The notes under the pieces were generated by a model. That model worked only from the letters and a program-made list of their open reading frames with translations, ran no database searches and was not told the DNA's origin. Both the position numbers and the translations under genes were made by a program. From Antarcticimicrobium luteum (GTDB lineage Bacteria > Pseudomonadota > Alphaproteobacteria > Rhodobacterales > Rhodobacteraceae), in assembly GCF_004358185.1 (NCBI RefSeq), contig NZ_SMUV01000057.1:21308-85307 (forward strand): a stretch of DNA of 64,000 nt, in the 5' to 3' direction. Positions within the stretch are counted from its first letter, which is position 1. Each line of letters begins with the position of its first letter. Shown one piece after another: positions 49,246-59,300 of this stretch.

Positions 49246-50414
49246 GCGTGGTTCACGTTCCCCTCGGGAGAATTCTTAGCCCAAGTAAAACCATTAAGGC
49301 GGGCCAAAATCACTACCCTCTCTTATCGATGACTATGAAGGGTGGCTTGGTCGACCCAGCCACCAAGTTCAAAAAACGCGTCGCCAGCGAAGATACCTCG
49401 GCTTACAAGGTGGTAAAGAGGGGCCAACTTGTTGTCGGCTTCCCTATTGATGAAGGTGTCCTATCGTTCCAACAACTTTTTGATGAGGCAATTGTAAGTC
49501 CAGCGTATGGAATCTGGGACGTTGCGAAGCCAGAGGAGGTCAACCCCAACTACCTCGAAAGATTTCTCAAATCACCTCAAGCAATTACCTACTACTTGGG
49601 AAAATTACGTTCGACTACAGCGCGGAGACGGTCACTGGACCGAAGTTCATTTTTGGAATTGCCAGTCCCCCTCCCGCCGCGGGAGGAACAGAAGCGGATC
49701 GCGGGGATATTGGATCAGGCGGACGCGCTCCGCCGCCTCCGCACCCGCGCCCTCGACAAGCTGAACACCCTCGGACCGGCGATCTTTCATGAGATGTTTG
49801 GGGAGGGTATCGCAAACGGAAAATGTTGGGGCACTTGTTCACTGGGTGATCTTGTTCGCGATGATGACCGCATCAATTACGGCGTGGTTCAACCAGGGGA
49901 CCATGACCCCAAAGGGGTTCCGCTCATCAGGGTTGCTGACCTCACATCGCCAGTTGTTGATTTTACTGCGGTCAAGCGGATCTCAAACGATATTGATGAA
50001 AATTACGCTCGTTCTCGGCTTCAAGGGGGTGAAATCCTGATTGGCTGTGTCGGCTCAATTGGAACCACCATGGTGGCCCCAAAAGATTTTTGTGGCGCCA
50101 ATATTGCGCGGGCGGTTGCTCGCGTAGCTATCGATCCGGAAAAATGTGACCCCGAGTTTGTTGCCGAATACATTCGGTCTGATTTGGTTCAAAGGTATTT
50201 TCAAAAAGAGGTCCGACTGGTCGCGCAGCCTACGTTGAACATCAAACAGATCAGGGAAACAAAGATCGTTTCTCCACCAAGAGAACTCCAAGAGTCATTC
50301 TTGAAGCGAATTGGCGTTCTCAAGAAAACCAGAGAAGTCGTTGCAAATGACTGCTTGAAGCAGGAAACCCTCTTCGCCTCCATCCAACACCGCGCCTTCC
50401 GCGGGGAACTCTGA
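49242..50414 (+). CDS. hsdS: Type I restriction-modification, specificity subunit HsdS
   Basis: HsdS chooses the DNA target through two recognition domains. In this 390-residue protein, TRD1 (about 1-140) is followed by a conserved helical spacer ('LPVPLPPREEQKRIAGILDQADALRRLR'), TRD2 (about 200-340) and a second conserved tail ('SPPRELQESFLKRIGVLKK'). The spacer DNA is G+C-rich while both TRD segments are visibly A+T-richer, a mosaic expected of swapped recognition domains. It is coupled to hsdM by ATGA and to the next gene by TGATG. Confidence 0.94.
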   Translation: MSVVHVPLGRILSPSKTIKAGQNHYPLLSMTMKGGLVDPATKFKKRVASEDTSAYKVVKRGQLVVGFPIDEGVLSFQQLFDEAIVSPAYGIWDVAKPEEVNPNYLERFLKSPQAITYYLGKLRSTTARRRSLDRSSFLELPVPLPPREEQKRIAGILDQADALRRLRTRALDKLNTLGPAIFHEMFGEGIANGKCWGTCSLGDLVRDDDRINYGVVQPGDHDPKGVPLIRVADLTSPVVDFTAVKRISNDIDENYARSRLQGGEILIGCVGSIGTTMVAPKDFCGANIARAVARVAIDPEKCDPEFVAEYIRSDLVQRYFQKEVRLVAQPTLNIKQIRETKIVSPPRELQESFLKRIGVLKKTREVVANDCLKQETLFASIQHRAFRGEL

Positions 50415-51910
50415 TGACATTCACGCGCGCACAGTTGAAAGATGCAGTAGGACGGAGGGCGGATTTCCCTATTGGCACTCTGCACTTCAACCGCGATCAG
50501 GTTGACTACATCGAAGCTTGCAGTACCTCCAAACCGGGCCAACTGCTTCTCATTCTTCCATCCGGTTTTCTGGAGCTCCAGAACAAAACTGTGCGAGCGA
50601 TACGAAAAGAGTTATTTTCCGAATACTGGCCTACTCACGTGGCGGACATTGGAGATATCTGGTCGCCTGCAACCTCGATCAAATTTCAGCTTATGGTGTT
50701 AGCAAAGGAGAGGAGCGCCCAATGCAGCTTCGCGACTTTTAAGCGGGTCGCTTCACTGAAGGTTTCTAAGGTTCACACCAAAGTCCTTGATGCGTCAGAT
50801 GTCGCCCTCGAGGAGACCTTCGATGACCTGCTGGGTTGGCTGAACGGCGACGCGGACGAAGGCTTCTGTATCCCCACGAACCTGGTCAACGTCGAGCGTC
50901 TCACTCCACGTTACCACGATCCTCAATATCTCGCGTTGGAAGACGAAGTCACTTCACAGCCATTCGCACCATTGTCCCAACTCTGCGAGGTCTTGGTTCC
51001 GAGGAGAACTGGCGGCGAGGGGCCGGTCTATCGCTTGAACGGAGCAAATGAGCCCATCCCGCAGACACAAATCCTTTTCGGCAAGACGACCAATGTTGGG
51101 CTACTTCCCGGTGACATTCTGCTCAGTCGATACCGAAATATTCGTGCGGTCCTGCTCGAACAACCTGAACCTGGCGTGACTCCATTGGATTTCTTCCTGG
51201 TCGTAAGATGCAAGAGTGATCTGATCTCGCCTGAGTACCTCGTGACCTATCTCAGCAGCGAATTTGCCTGGTCCTACGCGGAACGAAACATGTCGGGCTC
51301 AGTCGTCCCAAAAATCTCGAAGAGCGACCTTCTCGACCTGCCGGTTCTGCTGCCAGACCCTGAAATTCTGGAGCGCGCGCCTTCAATCTATCATGCGCTC
51401 TTTCCGAAAACAGATGAAAGGGACCGGTTAGAGCAGATTAGAAAAGCGATTTTCCGACCAGAAAAACTGGCTGAAACGAGCCTTCAGGTCTTTTATTTGA
51501 CCGAAATTCTGGGCATGCTGTCTGAGACAAAACTCCGGCATCTCAAGGATATCGTCGCTGATGATATCAAGGAAATCGACAAATGCCGTGAAGCTGGAGC
51601 TCTTAAATCCTGCGTCGTCTTGTGTGGGTCTGTCCTTGAAGCTGTGCTGCTGGAGTGGCTCTCCGAAATCGAAAACAAGGATCACGTGAACGCCGAAGGT
51701 AAAGATCGCCTCGACCTCAAAGAGGTCATTTCACGATTGAAAAAACACCGAGCTCTGATGCGTCCACATGACGGAAATAGCCATCGTATCCGTGAAAAGC
51801 GCAATGTTATTCACCCGGCCCGTATGTTGAAGCATGATCCACTTTCTGAGGAAGAAGTAGACGGCGTGATTGAAATGCTGAAATCTCTTTTGGAGATCAG
51901 ATTCGAGTAG
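50414..51910 (+). CDS. Fusion protein: N6-methylase-like piece, S-type TRD, HEPN/DUF4145-like tail
   Basis: A 498-residue protein with no complete match I recognise. Residues 1-130 resemble the segment after the catalytic motif of N6-adenine methylases ('GQLLLILPSGFLELQNKTVRAIRKELF', 'ATSIKFQLMVLAKE'), but no SAM motif or NPPY is present. Near 161 'RLTPRYHDPQY' starts a stretch like an HsdS recognition domain, up to about 330. After a linker, the C-terminal ~130 residues are helical with 'CGSVLEAVLLEWL' and 'REKRNVIHP' (460-468), like HEPN/DUF4145 domains; the R-N-H residues could form an RNase site, but spacing is not standard. TGATG coupling to hsdS suggests it joins or controls the type I complex. 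Confidence 0.7.
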   Translation: MTFTRAQLKDAVGRRADFPIGTLHFNRDQVDYIEACSTSKPGQLLLILPSGFLELQNKTVRAIRKELFSEYWPTHVADIGDIWSPATSIKFQLMVLAKERSAQCSFATFKRVASLKVSKVHTKVLDASDVALEETFDDLLGWLNGDADEGFCIPTNLVNVERLTPRYHDPQYLALEDEVTSQPFAPLSQLCEVLVPRRTGGEGPVYRLNGANEPIPQTQILFGKTTNVGLLPGDILLSRYRNIRAVLLEQPEPGVTPLDFFLVVRCKSDLISPEYLVTYLSSEFAWSYAERNMSGSVVPKISKSDLLDLPVLLPDPEILERAPSIYHALFPKTDERDRLEQIRKAIFRPEKLAETSLQVFYLTEILGMLSETKLRHLKDIVADDIKEIDKCREAGALKSCVVLCGSVLEAVLLEWLSEIENKDHVNAEGKDRLDLKEVISRLKKHRALMRPHDGNSHRIREKRNVIHPARMLKHDPLSEEEVDGVIEMLKSLLEIRFE

Positions 51911-52121
51911 GTCTTGCTTTGACTAAATTTGCCGACCTCATCCAAGACACTAATGACCTAAAATGGAACGCCGAAATTGTGAGAAAGCTTGTGCCTTGCA
52001 GCTCACGCAGCATCGGAACAACCTAGTGGTGCCATAATAACATTACATCCCTTTCGCAGAGGGCCAAGCTCGCCGAGCTAAACCGCCAGCCAACAAATCG
52101 AAACCACAGGCTTTTTTTCCT

Positions 52122-52739
52122 ATGACATACCAGAATCGCGTAGACCCCGCCGGCACTTTTCAAGCGGTCCCAGCAAAAGGCACCCTCATGGGGAACCGCG
52201 GGATCCTGCATGACGAGACCAAGACGATCATCCGCCCGCACAACCATCAAAACTGGGTGACATGCGCCCTGAGTTTCAAGGGTATAAAGAGGAAGATCAT
52301 GAGCCCGAGAAAATATACTGAACTGTTCTTTCTCGACGAAGCGACGGCCTTTGCAGCCGGGCATCGGCCCTGCGCCGAGTGCAGGCGGGAGCGATACAGG
52401 GAATTCACCGATGCCTGGCGCTGCACGCACGGCGAACCGGAGGCAGGCCGCTCTCTGCCGCAAACCATCGACAAGGCGCTGCACGCCGCCCGTATTGACA
52501 GAAAAAGGCGAAAGGTCACGTTTTCCGCCCCGATCCACGACCTGCCCGATGGCACGATGTTCTCGGATGGCGATGATATTGTTCTTGCCTGGCATGGAGC
52601 CCAGCTGCTCTGGAGCTTCGAAGGGTATCGCGAACGAGCGGGGCTTTCGTCTACCAACGTCACGGTGCTGACCCCGCGCCCGGTGGTCGAAGTGTTCAAG
52701 AACGGGTTCACGCCCTTCGTGCATGCATCCGCTGGGTAA
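52122..52739 (+). CDS. Conserved hypothetical protein with GHRPCxxC motif
   Basis: A 205-residue protein of a widespread uncharacterised family. It opens 'NRVDPAGTFQAVPAKGTLMGNRG', and near residue 80 has 'ELFFLDEATAFAAGHRPCAECRRERY'. The GHRPCxxC part resembles half of the metal-binding domain of Ada (AxxxGxRPCxxC), so zinc or DNA-lesion contact is possible but unproven. The C-terminus ends 'WSFEGYRER...LTPRPVVEVFKNGF'. It lies between the fusion gene and hsdR, separated by gaps of about 210 and 115 bases. There is no clear Shine-Dalgarno at the ATG. Confidence 0.7.
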   Translation: MTYQNRVDPAGTFQAVPAKGTLMGNRGILHDETKTIIRPHNHQNWVTCALSFKGIKRKIMSPRKYTELFFLDEATAFAAGHRPCAECRRERYREFTDAWRCTHGEPEAGRSLPQTIDKALHAARIDRKRRKVTFSAPIHDLPDGTMFSDGDDIVLAWHGAQLLWSFEGYRERAGLSSTNVTVLTPRPVVEVFKNGFTPFVHASAG

Positions 52740-52853
52740 TTTCCGCGAACTGGCGCCCTGATCGGCAAGGTTTTGCATAACGACGCAGCCACACTCAATG
52801 GTTGAGAAGTCGTTGTCACCGGTCTAACCTCCTGCAAGCTCAGGACTTTGCCG

Positions 52854-55800
52854 ATGACCCAGTTTGCCTTTCTTGTCCCCGACTTCCCCGATCTGGGTCA
52901 ACACGCCCAAAAGGCGGAAAAGCTGGCCCTGTCGGACCCGCGCGGCGCCTGTTTCTGGGCGCGGCTCACGCTGGAAACCGCGCTGAAATCGCTGTATCGC
53001 CGCGATCCCGCCCTGCGCCACCCCTATGAGCGCACGCTCGCCGCCCTGATCGCCGAACCCAGTCTTGAGGCGCTGACCGGCCCCGCCATCGTCACCAAGG
53101 CCCGCTATATCAAGGATCAGGGCAACCGCGCCGCCCATGACAGCGGCAAACCCCTGTCGCCGCAGGATGCCGCCGCCACGGTGCGCGAGCTGTTCCATGT
53201 CTGCTATTGGATCGCCCGCACCTATGCCACCGGCGCCAAGCCCGACCCGGCGTTGCGGTTCGATATCGGAAAGCTGGAAAAATCCCTGACCATCAGCGCC
53301 AGCACTGTCGCCCAGATCCAGAAGATCGAGGGAGAGGTCAAGGCCGCCACCAAACGCGCGGATGAGGCCGAAGAGGCGCGCCAATCCTCCGAGGCGGGCC
53401 GCATCGCATTGGAGGCAGAACTGGCCCAGCTACGCGCCGAGGTGGCCGAGGCCCGGCGTGCCAACCAATCCGTTCCCGACCCGCATGACTATGACGAGGC
53501 CACCACCCGCGACGCCTTTATCGACCTGCTGTTGCACGAGGCCGGCTGGCCGCTGGACCAACCCCGCGACCGGGAATTTCCGGTGCAGGGCATGCCCAAC
53601 CAAAGCGGCGAAGGGTTTGTCGATTATGTGCTCTGGGGGGCGGACGGCAAACCCCTCGGGCTGGTGGAGGCGAAACGCAGCGAGAAAGAACCCCGCACCG
53701 GCCAGCAGCAGGCCAAGCTCTATGCCGATTGCCTGGAACGGATGTACGGCCAGCGCCCGGTGATCTTTGCCACCAATGGCTACGAGCATTGGATCTGGGA
53801 CGATCAACGCTATCCGCCCAGGCAGGTGTCCGGCTTCCTGAAACGCGACGAGCTGGAGCTGTTGCACCAGCGCCGGGGAAACCGCAAACCGCTGGCCGAT
53901 GTCGCGGTCGACGACAGCATCGCCGGCCGGTTTTATCAGCAGCGCGCGATCCGGCGGGTCGGCGAAAGCTTTGAAAAGGACCGTCAGCGCAAGGCCCTGC
54001 TGGTCATGGCCACCGGCAGCGGCAAGACCCGCACCGTGATCGCCCTGATCGACCAGTTGATGCGGGCCAACTATGTCAAACGGGTGCTGTTCCTTGCCGA
54101 TCGCGTCGCGCTGGTGAAACAGGCCCACGGCGCCTTCAAAACGCATCTGCCCGCCACGCCCTCGGCCAACCTTCTGCAGCGCCACGACCCGGCGCGCAAC
54201 GATCATTCCGGGGCCCGCGTGATGCTGTCGACCTATCCGACCATGATGGGCCTGATCGACGAGGTTAAAGGCGGCGAGAAGCGCTTTGGCCCCGGTCATT
54301 TCGACCTGATCGTGATCGATGAAGCGCACCGCTCGGTCTATCGGAAATACCGCGCCATCTTCGAGTATTTCGACAGTTTCCTGATTGGCCTGACCGCGAC
54401 CCCGAAGGACGAGATCGACCACGACACCTATTCGCTGTTCAACCTCGAACGCGGGGTGCCGACCGATGCCTATGATCTCGAAGATGCGGTGCAGGACGGC
54501 TATCTTGTGCCGCCACGCTCGATCTCCGTCCCGTTGCGGTTCCAGCGCGACGGCATCGCATATGATCAGCTTTCCGAAGAAGAAAAAGACGAATGGGATG
54601 CCCTGGAATGGGATGAAGACGGCACCGTCCCCGACCGCGTGGAGTCGAACGACCTGAACAAATGGCTGTTCAACAAGGACACCGTGGACAAGGTGCTTGA
54701 GCACCTGATGCGCAATGGGATCAAGGTGGCGGGTGGCGACCGGCTGGGCAAGACCATCATCTTTGCCAAGAACAGCAAACATGCCCAGTTCATCGTGGAG
54801 CGGTTCGATGCGAACTACCCGCATCTGGCCGGAACCTTCGCCCGGTTGATCGACTACAGCGTGTCCTATACCCAAACCCTGATCGACGAGTTTTCCGAAG
54901 CCGAGAAAGCCCCCCATATCGCCGTCTCCGTCGACATGATGGACACCGGGATCGACGTGCCCGAGGTGGTCAACCTCGTGTTCTTCAAGATCGTCCGATC
55001 CAAGACGAAGTTCTGGCAGATGGTCGGTCGGGGCACGCGGCTTTGCCCCGATCTGTTCAGCCCCGGCGAGGACAAGGAAGAATTCCTGATCTTTGATTTC
55101 TGCCAGAACCTGGAGTTCTTCCGGGAAAACCCGGATGTCCTGGAGGCCGCCGGCACCCGCCCCATCGGCGAGCGGCTGTTTGCGACCCGCGTGGACTTGA
55201 TCGGTGATCTTCAAGAGCAACCGGATGATCACACCGACCTTCTCGACACCCTGAAGTCCCGGCTCCGTGATGAGGTCATGGGTATGTCTGTCGACAATTT
55301 CATGGTCCGTGACAAACGCCGGGCAGTGGAGCTGTTTCAGGACGAGAAGAGCTGGACCAAGCTCGATCTCGACGCCCGCATGACGCTGAGCGATGATATC
55401 GCGGGCCTGCCCTCCGCCTATGTCGATGATCCGCTCCCGGCCAAGCAGTTCGACCTGTTGATCTTGAATGCCCAATTGCTCCTGCTTCGGGGCGAAGCCG
55501 GGTTCGCGACGCTCCAGCGCCGGCTGATCACCTTCGCCAGTGCTCTTGAAGCCCTGTCAAACATCCCGACCGTTGCGAAGCAGATGCCGCTTATCCTCGA
55601 TATGCAGACGGACCCGTTCTGGGCGGATACCACCGTCGAGATCCTCGAGGACATTCGCCGGCGGCTGCGCAGCCTGGCGGATCTGATTCAGCCGAGCGAA
55701 CGCAAGATCGTCATCACGAACTTCGAGGATGAAATCGGGGAAGGTGAAACCGTCGATCTCCCAGAGGTCGGCAGCGGCGTCGACAAGGCCCGCTTCAAAA

Positions 55801-56252
55801 TGAAGGTGCGTCGTTTCATTGAAACACACACCAACCACATTGCCTTGCAAAAGATTCACCGGGGCGAACCGGTAACACGACTGGATCTGGAGGAAATCGA
55901 AACAATGCTGATCGAGCAGGGCGTGGCCGACTCGACGGTACTGCAAGAAATCGAACGAGAGCAGCCTCTGGGGCGTTTTCTGAGGGGGCTCGTGGGCCTT
56001 GAGCGTTCCGCCGCGAAACAGGCCTTCAGCTCCTTCGTGACATCCAACCGGCTCAACGCGGATCAGACTGAGTTTATCGACATGATCATCGACCACCTGA
56101 GCGAAGGTGGCATAATCGAACCAGCCCGCTTCTATGAAAGCCCGTTCTCCGATATCGATGATCTTGGGATCGAAGGGGTGTTCAACAAGGACCAGGCGTC
56201 CGATATCATCAGGATCGTGCGCGCCATAAACGAAACTGCGGATGCTGCATGA
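52854..56252 (+). CDS. hsdR: Type I restriction enzyme, endonuclease subunit HsdR
   Basis: HsdR translocates and cuts unmodified DNA. The 1132-residue protein has, in order, an N-terminal DUF4145-type helical domain (1-150), a coiled coil, an HsdR PD-(D/E)xK nuclease ('GEGFVDYVLWGADGKPLGLVEAK', EAK near 271-273), Walker A 'VMATGSGKTRT' near 385, DEAH box 'IDEAHRSVYRKY' near 489, 'GLTATPKDEIDHDTY', and helicase motif VI 'WQMVGRGTRLCP'. The C-terminal ~300 residues match the EcoEI-type HsdR C-domain. The ATG at 52854 has an AGGA site; a TTG two codons upstream was not chosen. It probably belongs with hsdM and hsdS. Confidence 0.95.
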   Translation: MTQFAFLVPDFPDLGQHAQKAEKLALSDPRGACFWARLTLETALKSLYRRDPALRHPYERTLAALIAEPSLEALTGPAIVTKARYIKDQGNRAAHDSGKPLSPQDAAATVRELFHVCYWIARTYATGAKPDPALRFDIGKLEKSLTISASTVAQIQKIEGEVKAATKRADEAEEARQSSEAGRIALEAELAQLRAEVAEARRANQSVPDPHDYDEATTRDAFIDLLLHEAGWPLDQPRDREFPVQGMPNQSGEGFVDYVLWGADGKPLGLVEAKRSEKEPRTGQQQAKLYADCLERMYGQRPVIFATNGYEHWIWDDQRYPPRQVSGFLKRDELELLHQRRGNRKPLADVAVDDSIAGRFYQQRAIRRVGESFEKDRQRKALLVMATGSGKTRTVIALIDQLMRANYVKRVLFLADRVALVKQAHGAFKTHLPATPSANLLQRHDPARNDHSGARVMLSTYPTMMGLIDEVKGGEKRFGPGHFDLIVIDEAHRSVYRKYRAIFEYFDSFLIGLTATPKDEIDHDTYSLFNLERGVPTDAYDLEDAVQDGYLVPPRSISVPLRFQRDGIAYDQLSEEEKDEWDALEWDEDGTVPDRVESNDLNKWLFNKDTVDKVLEHLMRNGIKVAGGDRLGKTIIFAKNSKHAQFIVERFDANYPHLAGTFARLIDYSVSYTQTLIDEFSEAEKAPHIAVSVDMMDTGIDVPEVVNLVFFKIVRSKTKFWQMVGRGTRLCPDLFSPGEDKEEFLIFDFCQNLEFFRENPDVLEAAGTRPIGERLFATRVDLIGDLQEQPDDHTDLLDTLKSRLRDEVMGMSVDNFMVRDKRRAVELFQDEKSWTKLDLDARMTLSDDIAGLPSAYVDDPLPAKQFDLLILNAQLLLLRGEAGFATLQRRLITFASALEALSNIPTVAKQMPLILDMQTDPFWADTTVEILEDIRRRLRSLADLIQPSERKIVITNFEDEIGEGETVDLPEVGSGVDKARFKMKVRRFIETHTNHIALQKIHRGEPVTRLDLEEIETMLIEQGVADSTVLQEIEREQPLGRFLRGLVGLERSAAKQAFSSFVTSNRLNADQTEFIDMIIDHLSEGGIIEPARFYESPFSDIDDLGIEGVFNKDQASDIIRIVRAINETADAA

Positions 56253-56324
56253 TAGGTGTATTCTGTTGAAAGAACCCCATGCAGCGCGTTGGGGCCAAAC
56301 TTGGAACATGGTAGACAGCCAGTT

Positions 56325-59300
56325 ATGAATACCAGTTTTTCCAAAATCGGTCATTGGATCTCCGGTAAGCTCATCAAGATAGCGGAAGCGTTAGGCCTAA
56401 GATCCGTTTCACCCGTGGGGCCCGCAAAATTCGTCGATCTCGCCCCAACCGACCAGGCTGACCAAGAAGGGGTGTATTCGGCTGCATTGACGTTTGCGAC
56501 CGCCAGCCCGGACGTATCAAACATCGCACTCACAGGGCCTTATGGCTCTGGCAAGAGCAGCATCATCCGCTCGTTCCTCAAGTCATATCCTCGCCAAGCC
56601 CTGCACATATCTCTCGCCGCATTCTTACCGGAAGCAGAAGATGAGCGACGCACGGTGACCAAACAGGAGATTGAACGGAGTATCCTCCAACAATTGCTCT
56701 ATGGCGCAGATGCAAATAAACTGCCGCTCTCACGTTTCAAGCGTATCCAATCTCCAGGATTATGGTCGATCTTCCGATCACTCTATATTCTCATCGGCCT
56801 GCTCGCTCTCTGGCATGTTTTCCATAACCGCTCGGAGGTTTTTGAGGGATCGTATTTCAAACCCTTCAATCTCACAAATTGGACCGATATCTCCATAGCA
56901 GCTTTCGCGCTAATCTTTCTTTGGTCTACAATCCATCACTTTTACGTCGCTAGCTTCGGCGTGTCGCTCAAAAGCATTTCTCTGAAGGACATCGAGATAC
57001 GGCCGTCCTCGGATGACCAAGATTCAATCCTCAATCGCCACTTGGACGAGATCGTCTACTTTTTTCAATCGACGCGCTACGACCTCGTCATTGTGGAGGA
57101 TCTCGATCGCTTCGAAGATTCCGACATTTTCGTCACTCTTCGAGAGATCAACAGTCTCGTGAACGCCAATGTAGGCGTGAGACGCCACGTCAGATTTCTC
57201 TACGCTCTTCGCGACGACATGTTCGTCAATACCGACCGGACAAAGTTCTTCGAATTTATTATTCCTGTCATTCCGATTATCAACAGCTCTAACTCAATTG
57301 ATATGGTGCTCGCGCAGGGCGAACGATTGGAGCTGGACGGAAGTCTCGAGCAGCAGTTCCTGCGCGAAGTGTCTCGCTACCTAAGCGATCTTAGGCTGAT
57401 CCACAACATCTTCAACGAGTACGCGATTTATGTCGCAAACCTGGAAACGGATGGCGAGAATGTGCTCGATGCCACGAAGCTTCTCGCCGTGCTGATCTAC
57501 AAGAATGTTTATCCTAGGGATTTCGAACGCCTACACCGCGGTGAAGGCCATCTCGCCAAAATCTTAGGGCGCAAAGACGAACTTATTACCGCCCGTGAAC
57601 GCGGTTATCGTTTCGAAATTGCCGAACTCGAACGTGACATGGCAGCGGCAGAACAGCAGGTCCCAAAGGATTTACGCGAGCTCAAAATGATATACGCGAT
57701 GGCCCTTTTCGAAGCGCTACCGGACAATACCATTTGCGTAGGCAGAACAAATCGGGAGAGAATTGCACTTAAAAATCTAGCTGACCAAGAGAACTTCGAC
57801 GAATTTATAGTAGCGCCTAGGCTGTTCCACCGCAATATTCACAATCAACTCGCTGAGCACGACAATTCTACGCTTCAAGACCGCGTCGACTCCGAGGTGA
57901 GCTATGCCGAACGGGTTGAAAGTATCGAACGGAAAGCAGATGCACAAAAACAAAGTGCGCACCGACGAATTTCCCATCTAAGGCATGAGATTAAAGCCAT
58001 CCGGACAAGTAAGTTCAATGTCTTGCTACGGTCCAGTGCCCAGGAAATCGAAGGCCTCTTTAAGGACCTTGGCGACGGCGGTGACCTCGCCCGTTTCCTG
58101 CTACTAGAGGGCTATCTCGACGACAGCTACTATCAGTATACCTCCTTGTTTCACTCTGGACGGCTTTCACCAAACGACAACAAGTTTCTAATCCAGATCC
58201 GGGCATTCCACACACCTGAGCCCATGTTCCCAATCGACAACCCGAGTGAAGTCATCGCAGGGATGAGAGAAGACGATTTCAGCCTCGACTATGCGCTGAA
58301 CGTCCGGCTCGTTGACGCGCTCCTAGAGAACGAGGAACATAAGGATCGGCTCCGGAAGGTCTTCGCATACCTTTCGAACGAGTTTCCGAATCAGCAGGAA
58401 TTCTTCGAAGCCTATTATGCAACGGGATCGCACGTGGGCGAGTTTTTGATGCAGCTCGTCGACGCTTGGCGCGATTTCGTACCTGCGGCCATTGATGGCT
58501 CCTCCGCAGTGTTGCATTTGGCGGGCATCATCGAACATCTTCCGCCGGCCATGCTGGCTCGTGAGCGCGAAGAACACCCCGGACTGAGCGCGTTCGTGGC
58601 CGACAATCTCCGTGACATTCTCGACCTCTTGGAGGGTGTGGATCCGGTCAAGCTCGAAGAGTTGCGGATTGAGACGAAGGACCTTGCTGCCATCGATGGA
58701 TATCCGAACGTTGCGCGCAAGCTCTACGAGCTCGGTCATTTTTGCCTGAACCATGGGAACTTCGACTACATCTTCGGTTCTATCCTCGGAGAGGACTTTG
58801 GCTCAGACTTACGTAAGCGACATTACTCGAGGATTCGAAACTCCGGAGCCCAACCTCTCCTCAACCGGGTGGAAAGCGATTTCTCAGCGTACTTCATGAA
58901 CGTGCTGTTGGAGATGGACGATGACAATGAGGAGGATATCGAAGCGATATTGGCCGTAATGTCTCACGATGAGCTGGAAGCCGACGATGTCGAAGCGTTC
59001 GCCCTACGACAAACTAAGCTCCTTCCCACACTGGAAGAAGTGCCCGCGCGCTATCAAGCCATGCTGTTCCGTGGGACACAGATCGCTCCTACATGGTCCA
59101 ATTGTCTCGCCTTCATTCGGTCTGAAAATTTCGAGGGCGGCGCTCTCATCGCCTTCCTTGGCGATGACAAGGTTCGCGCCGCTCTTCTGGAAACCCCTAT
59201 TCCGGAATCCAAAGAAGCACTCCCTCTTCATCGGTTCCTCATCGATGCAGAGGGTCTCGCGGATATCGTCTATCGTGATTATATCCAGGCCCTTCCAAGG

